Below are positions 1-9,742 of a DNA stretch of 64,000 nucleotides, piece after piece. A program made the position numbers and the translations under genes. Position 1 is the stretch's first letter, and every line of letters starts with the position of its first letter. Where the stretch lies: the NCBI GenBank assembly GCA_009746045.1, contig RPFO01000072.1, positions 79,001 through 143,000 of the forward strand. Reading direction: 5' to 3'. This DNA comes from Mesostigma viride. Lineage: Eukaryota; Streptophyta; Mesostigmatophyceae; Mesostigmatales; Mesostigmataceae. The notes under the pieces were generated by a model, which was not told the DNA's origin, did not search any database, and worked only from the letters and a program-made list of their open reading frames with translations.

Positions 1-796
1 CCTTTATATTGCATAGAAATATCATGATTGATAGCGCAAAGCGCAATCTGACTCAGCAGGTATTGACGCAATATAGAAGGCTCTAGACTCTCTGACTCAG
101 CATGGCTGTCGCAATATATCTTCTAGAAGGTTCTATAGGAAACAACTAACTTGATGACATGTGGCCTGCCGACATAGCTGTCGTCATAACTTCTTAACGA
201 CTGGTCGGATCGAGGTCGCTCCTTTTCCATTCGAGGTCGCTCCTTTTCCATTCAGCCACATTCCGTAAGCTGCTTCTTCTCATACTGTCTATGCAGCCAT
301 AGCTGGTATTCACTGGCCTGCCCAACTTCTTGCAGGTGCATGTTTATTATCTAGTAATAAATTGTTCAGAGATGCCTGGGTTCCAAGCCCCGCAGGTAAC
401 GACGCACATTGATGCCGTTAAGGGTCGCTGCCACGGAATTGACAACACCACACGTATGAGATAGTGTTCGACCAAACAATGGCACACAGTGGATCCGTTC
501 TTGTTGTATAATACCTGGGGAATATTGTATCATCCCCGAGTGGTGACAACGTTTATAGCGTTTGGTACTGAAACACGGTATTTTTACGGTAAATTGCCAC
601 TGCCGATACAGTTACATGGTGAAAACCATTCCAAACCTTATTACAGTAGGGCAACTTGGCAGCACCTAGACAACCGGTGGACTATCATGGTATCCTAGAC
701 GTTCACAACAGTTGGCACGCGGCTTATATGGTGAACATGTGCTTGGATTCAAAAATAAAACGTTTAACTCATCAGAGCATGGTCATGGGTGGTTGC
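1..796. other. Intergenic DNA, nothing recognised
   Basis: No open frame here resembles a protein. A short direct repeat around a TCGAGGTCGCTCCTTTTCCA motif occurs twice back to back near 210-250. No RNA gene is seen. Confidence 0.5.
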
Positions 797-1050
797 TGGG
801 TCAGTGGGTTGGAATGGGTGCTTGGTCAGTGGGTGGATGTGTGCTTGGTCAGTGGGTGGAACGTGTGCTTGGTCAGTGGGTGGAACGTGTGCTTGGTCAG
901 TATGGGGAGCCCGTGCTTGGTCAGTGGGTGGAACGTATGCTTGGTCAGATGGTGGAACGTGTGCTTGGTCAGTGGGTGGAACGTGTGCTTGGTCAGTGGG
1001 TGGAAGATGTGCTTGGTCAGTGTGTGGAATGTGTGCTTGGTCAGTGGGCC
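797..1050. repeat. 24-bp minisatellite, about 10 copies
   Basis: Tandem 24-bp units built on GTGCTTGGTCAGTGGGTGGA, with point variants and some partial units at the left edge. The unit is a multiple of three, so several frames stay open with an 8-residue repeat. These frames are treated as artefacts. The array stands where the downstream part of the piggyBac transposase gene should be, so expansion or insertion here probably truncated that gene. Confidence 0.9.
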
Positions 1051-2168
1051 ATGCAAGCCCTACCTTCTACGGCATCACATCTTGGAAAGAGACGGGCTTT
1101 CCCACACCCATCCCCACACCAATCACTAGAAAACAAGTCCTCCCTCAAAGGGAACCTGCCCAGGGCCATGCCGTCAGATGACAACGCCCAGAAATTGACC
1201 CAGCTCATGCATGGTCGCGGAGTGCCACTCACGCGCGCCGGGCTTGCCAGCCCCCTTGAGCTCAGCGTAGTCGTTGGCCTCCTTGACAATCAGTTGGCCA
1301 TGACATCACGTTGGGACCGGAAAAGATTGAACAGCCCCAGTGGCGAGAACTTGAGCTGGTCAGAGGAAAGGTGTTGATAGCAGGCAGTACCTGTCAGGCT
1401 CGGCAGCACCGGAGTCTCGGGAAAAGGAAGCGCATCTGGCTTGCCGAAACTGTATTTCCAGAAAATGTCGGCTGGCTCCTCGGTGGCAGGCGTGTCGTTA
1501 GGAAAATCCGAATCGTCGAGCTCAGCATCACGGCTCGGCAACGGACCCTACGCGCCTTGCACGTAAACACAGTCGTCATCGGAAGCTAGAGCGTCCGAGT
1601 CAACGCTCTCGCGGGCCGTCGCCAGGGTCTCACGGCGCCTTTTCGGGGTGTGGCTGATGGCTGGGTTCTACTTTGAGTTGCCGTCAGCACGCTGCACCGG
1701 CTTGCGTCGCTTGACCGGCATGGGCAGCTCGATATCCTCAGATTTGTCGTCGTCGTCCTCGCGGGCGTCAGAATCGCTATCCTGGCCCTGCTCACCATCA
1801 TCGTCACTGCAATCTGCTGTAAGGACCTTCCTGGCTGCGCATTCTTTTACCAGGGCTTCATTTACTCATGTGAGCTGAATATATGAAAATGTGCTCACGG
1901 GTGAATGGGTACGTCAGCTGGCTTGTCGTCCGGAAAATAGCACCGTGCACCATCTCCGGACAGCTTCACTGTCACTACCTTGCCCGGCAAACGTACGTTG
2001 CTGTGTTTTTCCCCGTACTGCTCCATCGCCCAGTCTGGCATGAACTTCCACAGGCACTGCGATGAAAATGCCCTTCTTTAGCTTACAAATCCGTATATCT
2101 GCATGCATTTCGTCCGCCATGTCGACATCCGCGCACCCCCCTTTTTCATTTTCGTACGTTTTTGTCAA
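1041..2168 (-). pseudogene. piggyBac-type transposase, N-terminal part, broken
   Basis: Seen: reading leftward, an exon at 2056-1899 (through LPGKVVTVKLSGDG and DDKPADVPIHP) joins across a 92-bp GT-AG intron (1898-1807) in phase 2 to an acidic stretch (DDDGEQGQDSDSD). A basic patch MPVKRRKP follows. The frame then crosses two in-frame TAG codons (1670-1668 and 1550-1548) and reaches FSPLGLFNLFRSQRDVMAN. After a frameshift near 1290 it reads IVKEANDYAELKG and HELGQFLGVVI, and after another near 1176 MALGRFPLREDLFSSDW. Known: piggyBac transposases start with an acidic segment, then a domain reading roughly FxLFFSDEVIELIVEETNxYA, W-x-x-x-T-x-x-EL-x-x-FLG and RLPxxxDYW. The match in order and spacing is good. 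The catalytic Asp region is missing, replaced by the minisatellite. The piece between 2168 and 2056 has an ATG but no clear junction. Confidence 0.7.
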
Positions 2169-2169
2169 T

Positions 2170-3894
2170 TTTTTTAACCGCCAAAACCTGAATGCACCAG
2201 GGTACCCTGCTGACTTTGACCAGGGTTTCCACCCTGGTCCGGCGGTCAGATACGGTCGGACAAGTGTCCTACGGATAGAGTGAATCTAAATCTTTTCGGT
2301 GGTTCCCGCTAAAACCTTCCCGCCAAATCCCTACAGGGCGCACAAACTCATGCCGAACGTGACGCATGAGAAAAACTCGCAGTCGAAAATCGGCACGAGG
2401 ACGGTTGAGGTAAAGTGACACATCTCTTCTCCTTGGAGTGACAAGTGTTATGCATTGAGTCTACCCACTTGTCATCATGTGAGCCATTTAACATGTCTCA
2501 TCATGAGCTGCCAACATTTGTCAGCTCATGGAACAAACACTTGTCCGCTGGGCCATACATATAGCACCATGCACTTGTCAGTCAAACAAGTGTGCCACTT
2601 GTCAAGCGTATACATGATGCTACAAGGCTACATAGCTCAGGGTACAAGTCACCATTTCCAAGTATAGGACTATGGCACACGAATATTGATCAGCTCATGA
2701 ATGTTAGCCCAATCCGATTGTAGGTCGACGCGTCAGACGCGAAAAACTCACGTGCCAAAGGTGCGCTTCGGTCAACCCTTAGCATAGGAGCCAAGTCCAG
2801 GGCACACTCTATGTAACTCCTCACGCCCCCCGGCCCACTGGCCAGACCGCTGCCCCTACCCTTGCAGGCTGATGAATTTAAAAATGTCAAGAATCCTGTC
2901 TTGAATATGCCCATTATGCTGACCAGCTACAGAAATCTATAATACGGGCAATTGTATTCGAGCCCTACATGTAATTAACAAATAGATATGCTCGCATAGC
3001 AGTACCTGAGCAATTGGGATTTGTCTACTATTACTACGTGCCAAGTTGAACAGTGGCAATAGGACCATTGGTCACGATCTTCACCACATTACAGTATTGT
3101 GCCACGTGCATGTCATACCATGCCGTACGGAGTCATGCATGCGCATGCACCATGTTCCAACATACCAGTTGTCGTTATCGACCCATTGTCGGCCCATGAG
3201 CATACTACTGGGCTGCCGCCACCGCTCACCTACCATACTTACCAATGTTCACGATACACACCTTGAGGTAGCCCCACCATATTGTCGTAATAAATAATTT
3301 TCCTGGCTCCTGACGCTTAACCTTAAGTTGGCAATGATTCGTCACCTACAAATTATTAATTTAAGTCCCAATAACAATCATACATGCCCACATTATAACA
3401 TGGTATCGGAGGTCAGGGGCAAGATCTTTCAACGGAATTAACCTACCTCTAAGCGGCAGCTCACATTTTATTGAGCGCCTTGATCATAGTTTATATATTT
3501 TGATATACATTTCTTGTTTTTGGTCCATTGGAGTTCCTTCCCACCAAGAAAAACATTTATTTTACATTTTTGTGTGCGAGGCTTTATACAGACAGCCTAT
3601 ACCACACCTTCAAACTCAGTGCACATCATTATCAAGTTGGTTATTGTAGCACCATGCTGGGGGCCCAGCATACTCGAACACAAGGTGTTGCCCCTCTTAG
3701 CAGCATGGGTGGGTGGGTGGTGGGAGCTGAAAAGAGGCCTCCCTACGTCCCCTACACCACTGTTTAGGGTTTAAGTACTGACTACCATTCACATAGCGCC
3801 ACGCAGACCTGCCGGCTGGCGCAGGTACAAGGTGTGCTGACTGCCCATTACAGTTGCGCCACGCCTGGCAGCTGGCGCAGGTGAGAAGGTCTAG
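2170..3894. other. Gene-free stretch with small repeats
   Basis: Holds a roughly 90-bp sequence at 2190-2280 (ACCAGGGTACCCTG core) that recurs at 28,302-28,405, and a cluster of CACTTGTCA / TGACAAGTG motifs at 2400-2660. No coding region is supported. Confidence 0.5.
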
Positions 3895-4475
3895 TGACGT
3901 ACGTTAGTTCTACGCTACCTACGGCAGGTCGGTCCCCTTTGAGCCCGTCCATGCGTCATATATAAAATGAGGTTTGTCTCCTACGGCAATGTGGGGCCCC
4001 ACTGGGTCATCCCCTTTGTCCGTGAGGAGTTCGGGGCCATGGGCCCCAAGACGGCGGAGTTTTTCCACGTGTGCTGCCAGCGCCGTGAAGACCGCGTGGA
4101 CCTCCAGGGTGAGACCGCCCCGTGGTCTGCCCGCACGTGGTCCTCGTATTGGCGGCAGCGCCTACAGGTCACTCGCCCTCACTCGCACCGTGGCTGAAGT
4201 CTTATTCCGCTGCACCCGGGCCGACTTTGTCGCGACCCATGCGGTCTAGATCCCTCCCAGGCCTGCATGGTGGGCCGGCAGCGATGTTGCTGCGTGTTGT
4301 AGTTTTGTGATGTAGTTAGTTGTACCTTGTGCAGCTGGCGTGATCCTTGGATGTCCGTGTCAGATTCCTATTAATTTCTTCAGGGTTCTTCTCCTTTTCG
4401 GTTTTTTCCTTATGTTGCATGCCCATCTCACCTCCGTAATCTATCATTCTCAATGAATATATAAAATGAGCGATG
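3895..4475 (+). repeat. Dispersed repeat, long copy (mate at 25,305)
   Basis: Both copies begin with a segment containing CCTACG-CAGGTCGGT and CATATATAAAAT, and both end with GATGTCCGTGTCAGATT and a tail of AATGAATA-AT-AAATGAGCGA. This copy has about 380 extra internal bases carrying a coding fragment. The AT-rich tail made of near-repeats resembles the 3' end of a retroposed element, but no target duplication was identified. Confidence 0.7.
3967..4248 (+). pseudogene. Coding fragment of an unidentified mobile element
   Basis: The frame opens at ATG 3967, directly after CATATATAAA. It reads through FVREEFGAMGPKTAEFF, VDLQGETAPWSARTW and SYWRQRLQV, then shifts one frame near 4165 into LALTRTVAEVLFRCTRA and a TAG at 4246-4248. 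The composition looks protein-like and the two frames join naturally. I do not recognise the family; it could be the C-terminal end of a retroelement protein. The whole fragment is absent from the related repeat at 25.3 kb. Confidence 0.35.
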
Positions 4476-4483
4476 TGTCCTAG

Positions 4484-5345
4484 GGAAAATGTGACTAAAA
4501 TAGCGTCATTTCCTATTTTTGCGCATTACTGTACCGGTATAGGGTGGGGGCTAGCACCCCCCCCGAAGTGGTTGGAAAATTTTTAAAAAATCCTATTTGT
4601 GGTCCCCAATCATCACTGGATTTTTATCTCATGCGTAGATATGGTTTCCAGAAAAGTGCACTTTAGGGGTGTCCTGTCCCCTTAACGGTCGATTCAGGGG
4701 GCCCAACCCAGGGGTGACATGTCCCTCCGATTCTAGCAAGGCGTCAGGATAGCCCCAAGGTCAAATCCTACGCAATTAGGTTGGCAACATTAGTAAGTCT
4801 GCACCATAAAGAATACCATAAAGAAGAAGACAGCCGCTCATGCAAGCAAACAGAGAAACAGGTTACTTACAAAACTTCCAGGTTAGATAACGACCCCAGC
4901 TCAGGTGGGATGATGCCACTCATCATCGGACCACTCATTTCCCTGCATGTGCCAGCAAGGAGTATCGGGTACACAGCGATGAGTTAGATCTCACCGTCTT
5001 GCCCTCCCCCGCCTCCTCCTCCCTCCCTCCCTCCCTCCCTCCCTCCCTCCCTCCCTCCCTCCTCCCTCCCTCCCTCCCTCCCTCCCTCCCTCCCTCCCTC
5101 CCTCCCTCCTCCCTCCCTCCCTCCCTCCCTCCCTCCCTCCCTCCCTCCCTCCCTCCCTCCCTCCCTCCCTCCCTCCCTCCCTCCCTCCCTCCCTCCCTCC
5201 CTCCCTCCCTCCCCTCTTCCTTTACTGTAAGCGACAAGTGCATGGTACAGATGTGGCAACCGTGCAGAAAAAAAATACCGGCGGAGTTGGTGAGCTACGC
5301 TCATCACACCTGTGACTAACCTGCATGCTGAGCTGAGAACGCATT
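4484..5345 (+). repeat. SINE-like dispersed repeat, full copy
   Basis: Related copies lie at 7827-8225 and 13,050-13,490, with shorter ones near 18.8, 19.2 and 19.6 kb. Order of shared blocks: ATAGCGTCATTT start; a block with TAGCAAGGCGTCAGGA followed by GGTCAAATCCTAC, resembling a Pol III A-box and B-box; GTTGGCAACATTAGTAAGTC; a core GATAACGACCCCAGCTCAGG; a CCCT microsatellite; and an end block with GTGCATGGTACAGATGTGGC. Known: tRNA-derived SINEs have such internal promoters. Assignment as a SINE is inference, because the B-box is imperfect and no poly-A tail was seen. Confidence 0.55.
5019..5212. repeat. (CCCT)n microsatellite inside the SINE-like repeat
   Basis: About 48 CCCT units with two single-base register slips. 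It sits at the same internal position as the array at 13,239 in the third copy, so the microsatellite belongs to the repeat family. Open frames across it (Pro/Ser or Gly/Arg/Glu) are artefacts. Confidence 0.97.
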
Positions 5346-6986
5346 ACCATACAGCAGAATCGGATTTCTCTGAAAACAGTTTCTTATAATGGGCGAGAAT
5401 GAACGCCGCAATCGAAGTGTTCCTGACGGCGGCAAAGGTTACGTGGCACTCTCTTGGGGTTCAAGTTTCGCTGGCATGGCCGGCGACTAGCCCTGGCCGT
5501 TTTTAGCGGATGGTACTGTAATCGGTTTGGATTTTGTAACTGGGTAATTAGTTACGCTTTTCATTGTTGTAGGCGGTTTAAAAAAGTCGTATTTATATAA
5601 GGCCTTTTAATTTTGTACGCTGGCCTGAAACTGCCTTTGATTGGTGACTAGTGTAGTTAAAAAGTTCTGACTCAAATCATTTTGCTGACATTTCGTAGTT
5701 GCCGGTCTGACATTTGAGTTGTGTCAGTAAGGCTGGGATTTTTTTAGGGGCGTTGCCATGTAGCGTGTTGTGTCGTCTTTTTAGGGACCTTGCGAGGAAG
5801 GGGAAGGTCTTTTTTCTTGCCCACCCACCCTCCCTGTGTTTTGTGGTCTTGGGAATTCGCAAACTTTGCTCGGAGAACTGCAAATGGGATACACAAAAAA
5901 TAATCAAGATTACAGTGTTTCTGCTAAGGGTTTTTGGGCTGCGGTCGCGTGTGACCACGGCTCCCAAAATCCTGCGGTCAATGTGACCTCAGCCACCAAA
6001 ATCCCGCGGTCGCACCTTTCAACATAGCTTTGTTGCAAGCAAGATGTGTTATACACTCCATTGAGTGCTTAGCCTAGGTCGGCTTTGTATTGGGGAATGG
6101 GGGGGGGGGGTTGCTATACCATTATATAGGCATTGTTATATAGGTGGGACGTGGATTAAAAATGGCAGTCACTGTTAAGGCAATTATGCCTCACCGGCTT
6201 ATGGCCTTACAGCCCTTACTACTATAGTTACAGCCTTCACTGCCTTCATTAGGCACAGTGGCGATATCCAATGCGCACGATAGGATTGAGGACTGTCAAA
6301 CCATTAAATTAACAGCTAGCGACAATAATAAATTTAGATGACGCCGTACTAACAAGTGATGAAGTGAAGTCACACATGCCACATGGGCCAAAACTCGAGG
6401 GCATGGCCAATTGGCCATTGGCCGGGCACATGGCAAGTGCTATGTAGGTTTACTAGGTTGAAAACGGCGATGCTTTCCATGACCTGAATTCCGAGCAATA
6501 TCGTCAGAATGCGGACGTGAGTGTCAGAGACGACCCAGAGCTTGTCCCGCTATTCTTCTCGTGAGATTCAGATTTGCGGCTAGCTTCGACATTACTCAGA
6601 TTCCCAGGCGGCGGTAGAATGGTAGATGCCCTGACGATGGCGTCGGATCAGGCCCTGCTTCCGGCATGGCATCGCCAGGGAGGCTGCGGCCAGCTTTACC
6701 AGATGAATAAGATGATCGAGATGGTGATCGTGGCTCAGACAAAGACCGTGGCCGAGAAAGTGGACGGTGTGGCATGAGCCACGCTAATATACCTTTAGGT
6801 CTGCCTGCGGCGGACGCTCCTGCACTAGACTCTTTCCTATTGTTGCTGGCCGGGCATGTTCAATGTTCCGTTAGCCGACAGGTTCGCATTTTACGCCAAG
6901 GCAAGCAAAACCCCCCAAAGCAGGGCTAGTCGCTATCGGCTCTTAATTTGCTATGCGTTTCCACTGATAATATTTAATACTACGTT
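5346..6986. other. Gene-free stretch, one weak ORF
   Basis: No recognisable gene. A poly-G run lies near 6100. A frame ending at 6777 (MVDALTMASDQALL onward, about 50 residues, helix-like, stop TGA) could be a scrap of an element protein, but nothing supports a family. Confidence 0.35.
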
Positions 6987-7491
6987 TTATCCAGCAACAA
7001 AACCTAGCATCATGTGATCGGCCAGCAACTGCACGACAGACTTCAGCTGGCTCGAGCTCCACGAGCTGGCATCCGTCACCCAGTCCTCGGCACCGAAGAC
7101 CTGCTCGACTGCCCCCACAGCCTCTGCGGGGCTGATGCACTTGGCGAGCAGAGTGGCCAGCTGCTTCTTTTTGGCGCTGAAGGCGACTGGCGCGTGACAG
7201 GCAGCCGCAGCCCGCGGTGTGGCCGCCCCGCCCTCCTTGCGCGCTGCCTACCTTGCTGTAGCCTTGCGCCCCTTCGGCATTGGTGCTCAGGGCCGAAAAT
7301 GGCTCTGACAGTACAGGTTCGTCAAACCAGAGGTTCGTTTCCCCTGGCTTGCTGTCGCCGCCCTTGTGAAAAGAAAAGAGGCCGACCTTAGCTAGGTGGG
7401 TTTGTTTTTGTCCTTTTTTGCGTGTCATGCGGCCTTGGCCCGGACGGAATTTTTTCGCCACGCAAATGTTGCGTCTGAACAAATCGCGCAA
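6987..7491 (-). pseudogene. Gag N-terminal domain relic of a YR retroelement
   Basis: Leftward from 7491 a frame reads MTRKKGQKQTHLAKVG and continues through LWFDEPVLSEPFSALS. After a one-base shift near 7240 it reads FSAKKKQLATLLAKC, ISPAEAVGAVEQVFG, EDWVTDASSWSSSQLKSVVQ and LLADHMML, stopping at TAA 6987. Seen: the second half matches the Gag N terminus of the element at 8444 (TPKEAATAVQKILGEGHW, then KNVMDVL) and of the relic at 15,190 (LGTDWVT, SAAQL, LLVDHV). The shared pattern is P-x-EA-x-x-AV, G-x-x-W, a Ser/Thr-rich turn, then L-x-x-V. The function as a capsid-type protein is inferred from position only. The right part (7369 on) overlaps the repeat shared with 14,360. Confidence 0.5.
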
Positions 7492-7811
7492 TGTGGCGTT
7501 CTAATTGCCGGCAGCTTACGTACAGTAAGGCTGCCGGGGCTATTAGGTCACATATTGCGTGAGAAAAAGAATCTAGATCTATTTAATCACTACGCCATTA
7601 ACCAAGAAACCTAGACAGTGGCAGGCTTCTATCTCAACAAAGCTCCCGCCACCTGGCCCAAAAAAACTGGCCAAAGCTTTGGCCACGACTGATCCGGATC
7701 AGGCCGCACTGGCCTCAAAAGTTATGTCACGTGAAACCTATTATAACCTAGCTATAGCACTGGCTACCCTTCCATCTCACTATAAAGAAACTATGTTCAG
7801 AGAACCACGAT
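7369..7811 (+). repeat. 430-bp dispersed repeat, copy A (mate 14,360-14,790)
   Basis: Nearly identical to 14,360-14,790 over its length, same orientation. It carries a foldback at about 7486-7563: arms starting ACGCAAT and ending ATTGCGT enclose CCGGCAGC / GCTGCCGG. Copy A has six extra bases at the tip. Each copy lies a few hundred bases upstream of a plus-strand Gag region (8444 and 15,190), so it might be a non-coding end of that retroelement family; this is inference. Confidence 0.8.
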
Positions 7812-7826
7812 CCCATTGCTCTGAGG

Positions 7827-8225
7827 AAAATGTGAATAGCGTCATTTAGCGTTTTTTGCGTATCTGCGGCTTGTGGAGGGGGTCTACACCCCCAACCAGG
7901 GAGGAGATGACCCCGCCTAGCATCGTTGTTTCTTACAGCCCTCTCACTTTGTTTTGGTAGCCCCATACTCAACCTGCGTGTAATTGAATAACGGTCGGTT
8001 CAGGGGGCCCAGTCCAGGGGTGACATGTCCCTCCAAGTCTAGCAAGGCGTCAGGACAGTCCCAAGGTCGAATCCTACCCAGGGTTGGCAACATTAGTAAG
8101 TCTTCACCATAAAGAATACCATAAAGAAGAAGACAGCCGCTCATGCAAGCAAACAGAGTTGGTGAGCTACGCTCATTTTATCTATGACTACAGTACTGTA
8201 ACCTGCTGAGCGGAGAATGCAACGC
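7827..8225 (+). repeat. SINE-like dispersed repeat, internally deleted copy
   Basis: Matches the start and end of the copy at 4484-5345. After CAAGCAAACAGAG it jumps directly to TTGGTGAGCTACGCTCAT, losing about 420 bases including the GATAACGACCCC core and the CCCT array. The YR element starts just downstream. Confidence 0.75.
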
Positions 8226-8443
8226 CGTATAGCACCAAAAGAAAAAATAATTTTAGAAAAAATATTTTTTGTGCTGGCACCCGTACCCCAGCCACCCAGG
8301 TAGGGGTTGGCTGGATAGGTGGTTGCTATTAAAGTTGGGCTTCCATTCTAGGGAAGCAGATTGTTTCTTTTGCCTGAGAACCTCAAGTGACCACATCACA
8401 AAAAACAAAACGCAATACAACACATCAAGCATTATAACCCACC

Positions 8444-9547
8444 ATGACCTCAGTGACAGCCCCAGAGCGGAATTGCATAGCAAAGCTCAAGCAAGAAGCC
8501 AGGGAGGCATGCACCCCAAAGGAGGCCGCAACTGCGGTCCAGAAGATCCTAGGGGAGGGGCATTGGCTAGAGCGGATCCAGAAGCTCAATCGGACGGGGC
8601 GTGCCAAGAACGTCATGGACGTGTTGGAGAAAAGGGGGTTTGTCAGCGACTGGGATGGGGAGGAGGCCCTGACCGATGAGCTAGCAGCGCAACTGGGGGA
8701 GGCTATTGCAGAGCCGGATCCACCAGTGCCAGCAGGTGGGGTGGGAGCTGGGGGTGTTCCCCCTTCGGCAGGTGGAAGCGGAGGGGTGGGGCATGGTGGA
8801 CCGGGCGCTGGCGAGGAGGATGGCGCCCCTGGGGCGATCGACCAGGATGTGGCGGACCTAGACCGGAACATAGGTCGGCTGCTGGGGACCGAGACGGGCT
8901 ATGCAACGCCAGCGGGAGGGCTTCCATCCCGCCGGGCAACGCCCGCACTGGCGGAGATATTGGCGACCTGATATCGGCCATGTCGAAGCTGCTGGACCAG
9001 GCAAAGACTCCAGCAATGCAAGCCCAGCCGCAGCGGCGACTGCTGGCAGGCTGGCGCGCACGAAGGGGGTGGCGCTGAGCGGGCATGCAGTGCCGGTCCT
9101 GGTGAGCAACATGCTGGAGGCGGTGCTGCCGGGATGCTGGACTACGCAGAGAGCGTGGGGGGGAAGTCAATCCGTGCATCGTTAATGCTGACGATGCACG
9201 GCAGCTCAGCCAGCGGGGAGAGGAGGATGCTGCTCCTGCAGATGGCAGGAATTCTGGACACGATGGTGACAGAATTTGGCTACTGGGCCACGCCACGCTC
9301 CGAAGTAATTCTGGAGCTGGCAGCAGCCGAGTACCTGGCAAAGCTGATCACGGCATGCCAGCTGGTGGATGTGGGGTCGACGGGTTGGAAGGGGACTCCG
9401 TCGGCAATGCTGCCATTCCAGGAGGGTGGAGCAATGCTGGCGTCTCCGGCGGTGCGGGCGGCGATGAGCATGGGGAAGCTGCAGCACAAGCTGGAGCAGG
9501 GTCCCGGCAAGAAGGGGCAGGGCGGCCCGTCCAACAACAACAAGTGA
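8444..9547 (+). pseudogene. Gag-like protein of the YR retroelement, frameshifted
   Basis: Starts at ATG 8444 after CATTATAACCCACC. N-terminal part: TPKEAATAVQKILGEGHW and KNVMDVLEKRGFVSDW, then a Gly/Pro/Ala linker (about residues 90-130) and VADLDRNIGRLLG. The first frame stops at 8971. The protein-like reading continues in another frame (LISAMSKLLDQAKTPAMQ), then a third (RTKGVALSGHAVPVLVSNML), and returns to the first (MLDYAESVGGKSIRASL, ILELAAAEYLAKLITACQLV) to a TGA at 9547. At least three indels are therefore needed. The TKGVALSG-to-AAEYL part aligns with TKGVTLPT-to-AGVEYL in the relic at 15.6-15.9 kb, which confirms that the joined frames are one protein. There is no zinc knuckle. 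Role as nucleocapsid is inferred from its place before RT. Confidence 0.6.
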
Positions 9548-9742
9548 GGGAGCGGTGCCTTCTTCCACTACCTCTTCCAGCACCCCTGCCACCTCGTGAC
9601 TGGTGGCAGCAGGTACGCTCAGGCCGTAGGCGCGATAGGATGAGTCGGGCTTTTAATGCTCGCACACTAGCCTGTCAGACGGTTAGGGCGTTAAACTGGA
9701 TGGGGGGGGGGGCGAGACCCGCCTGCTGTAGATTCAGCCCGT

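Noticed and set aside
826-1056. His/Thr-rich and Trp/Val-rich frames of the 24-bp minisatellite
   Set aside because: Repeat-generated frames on both strands.
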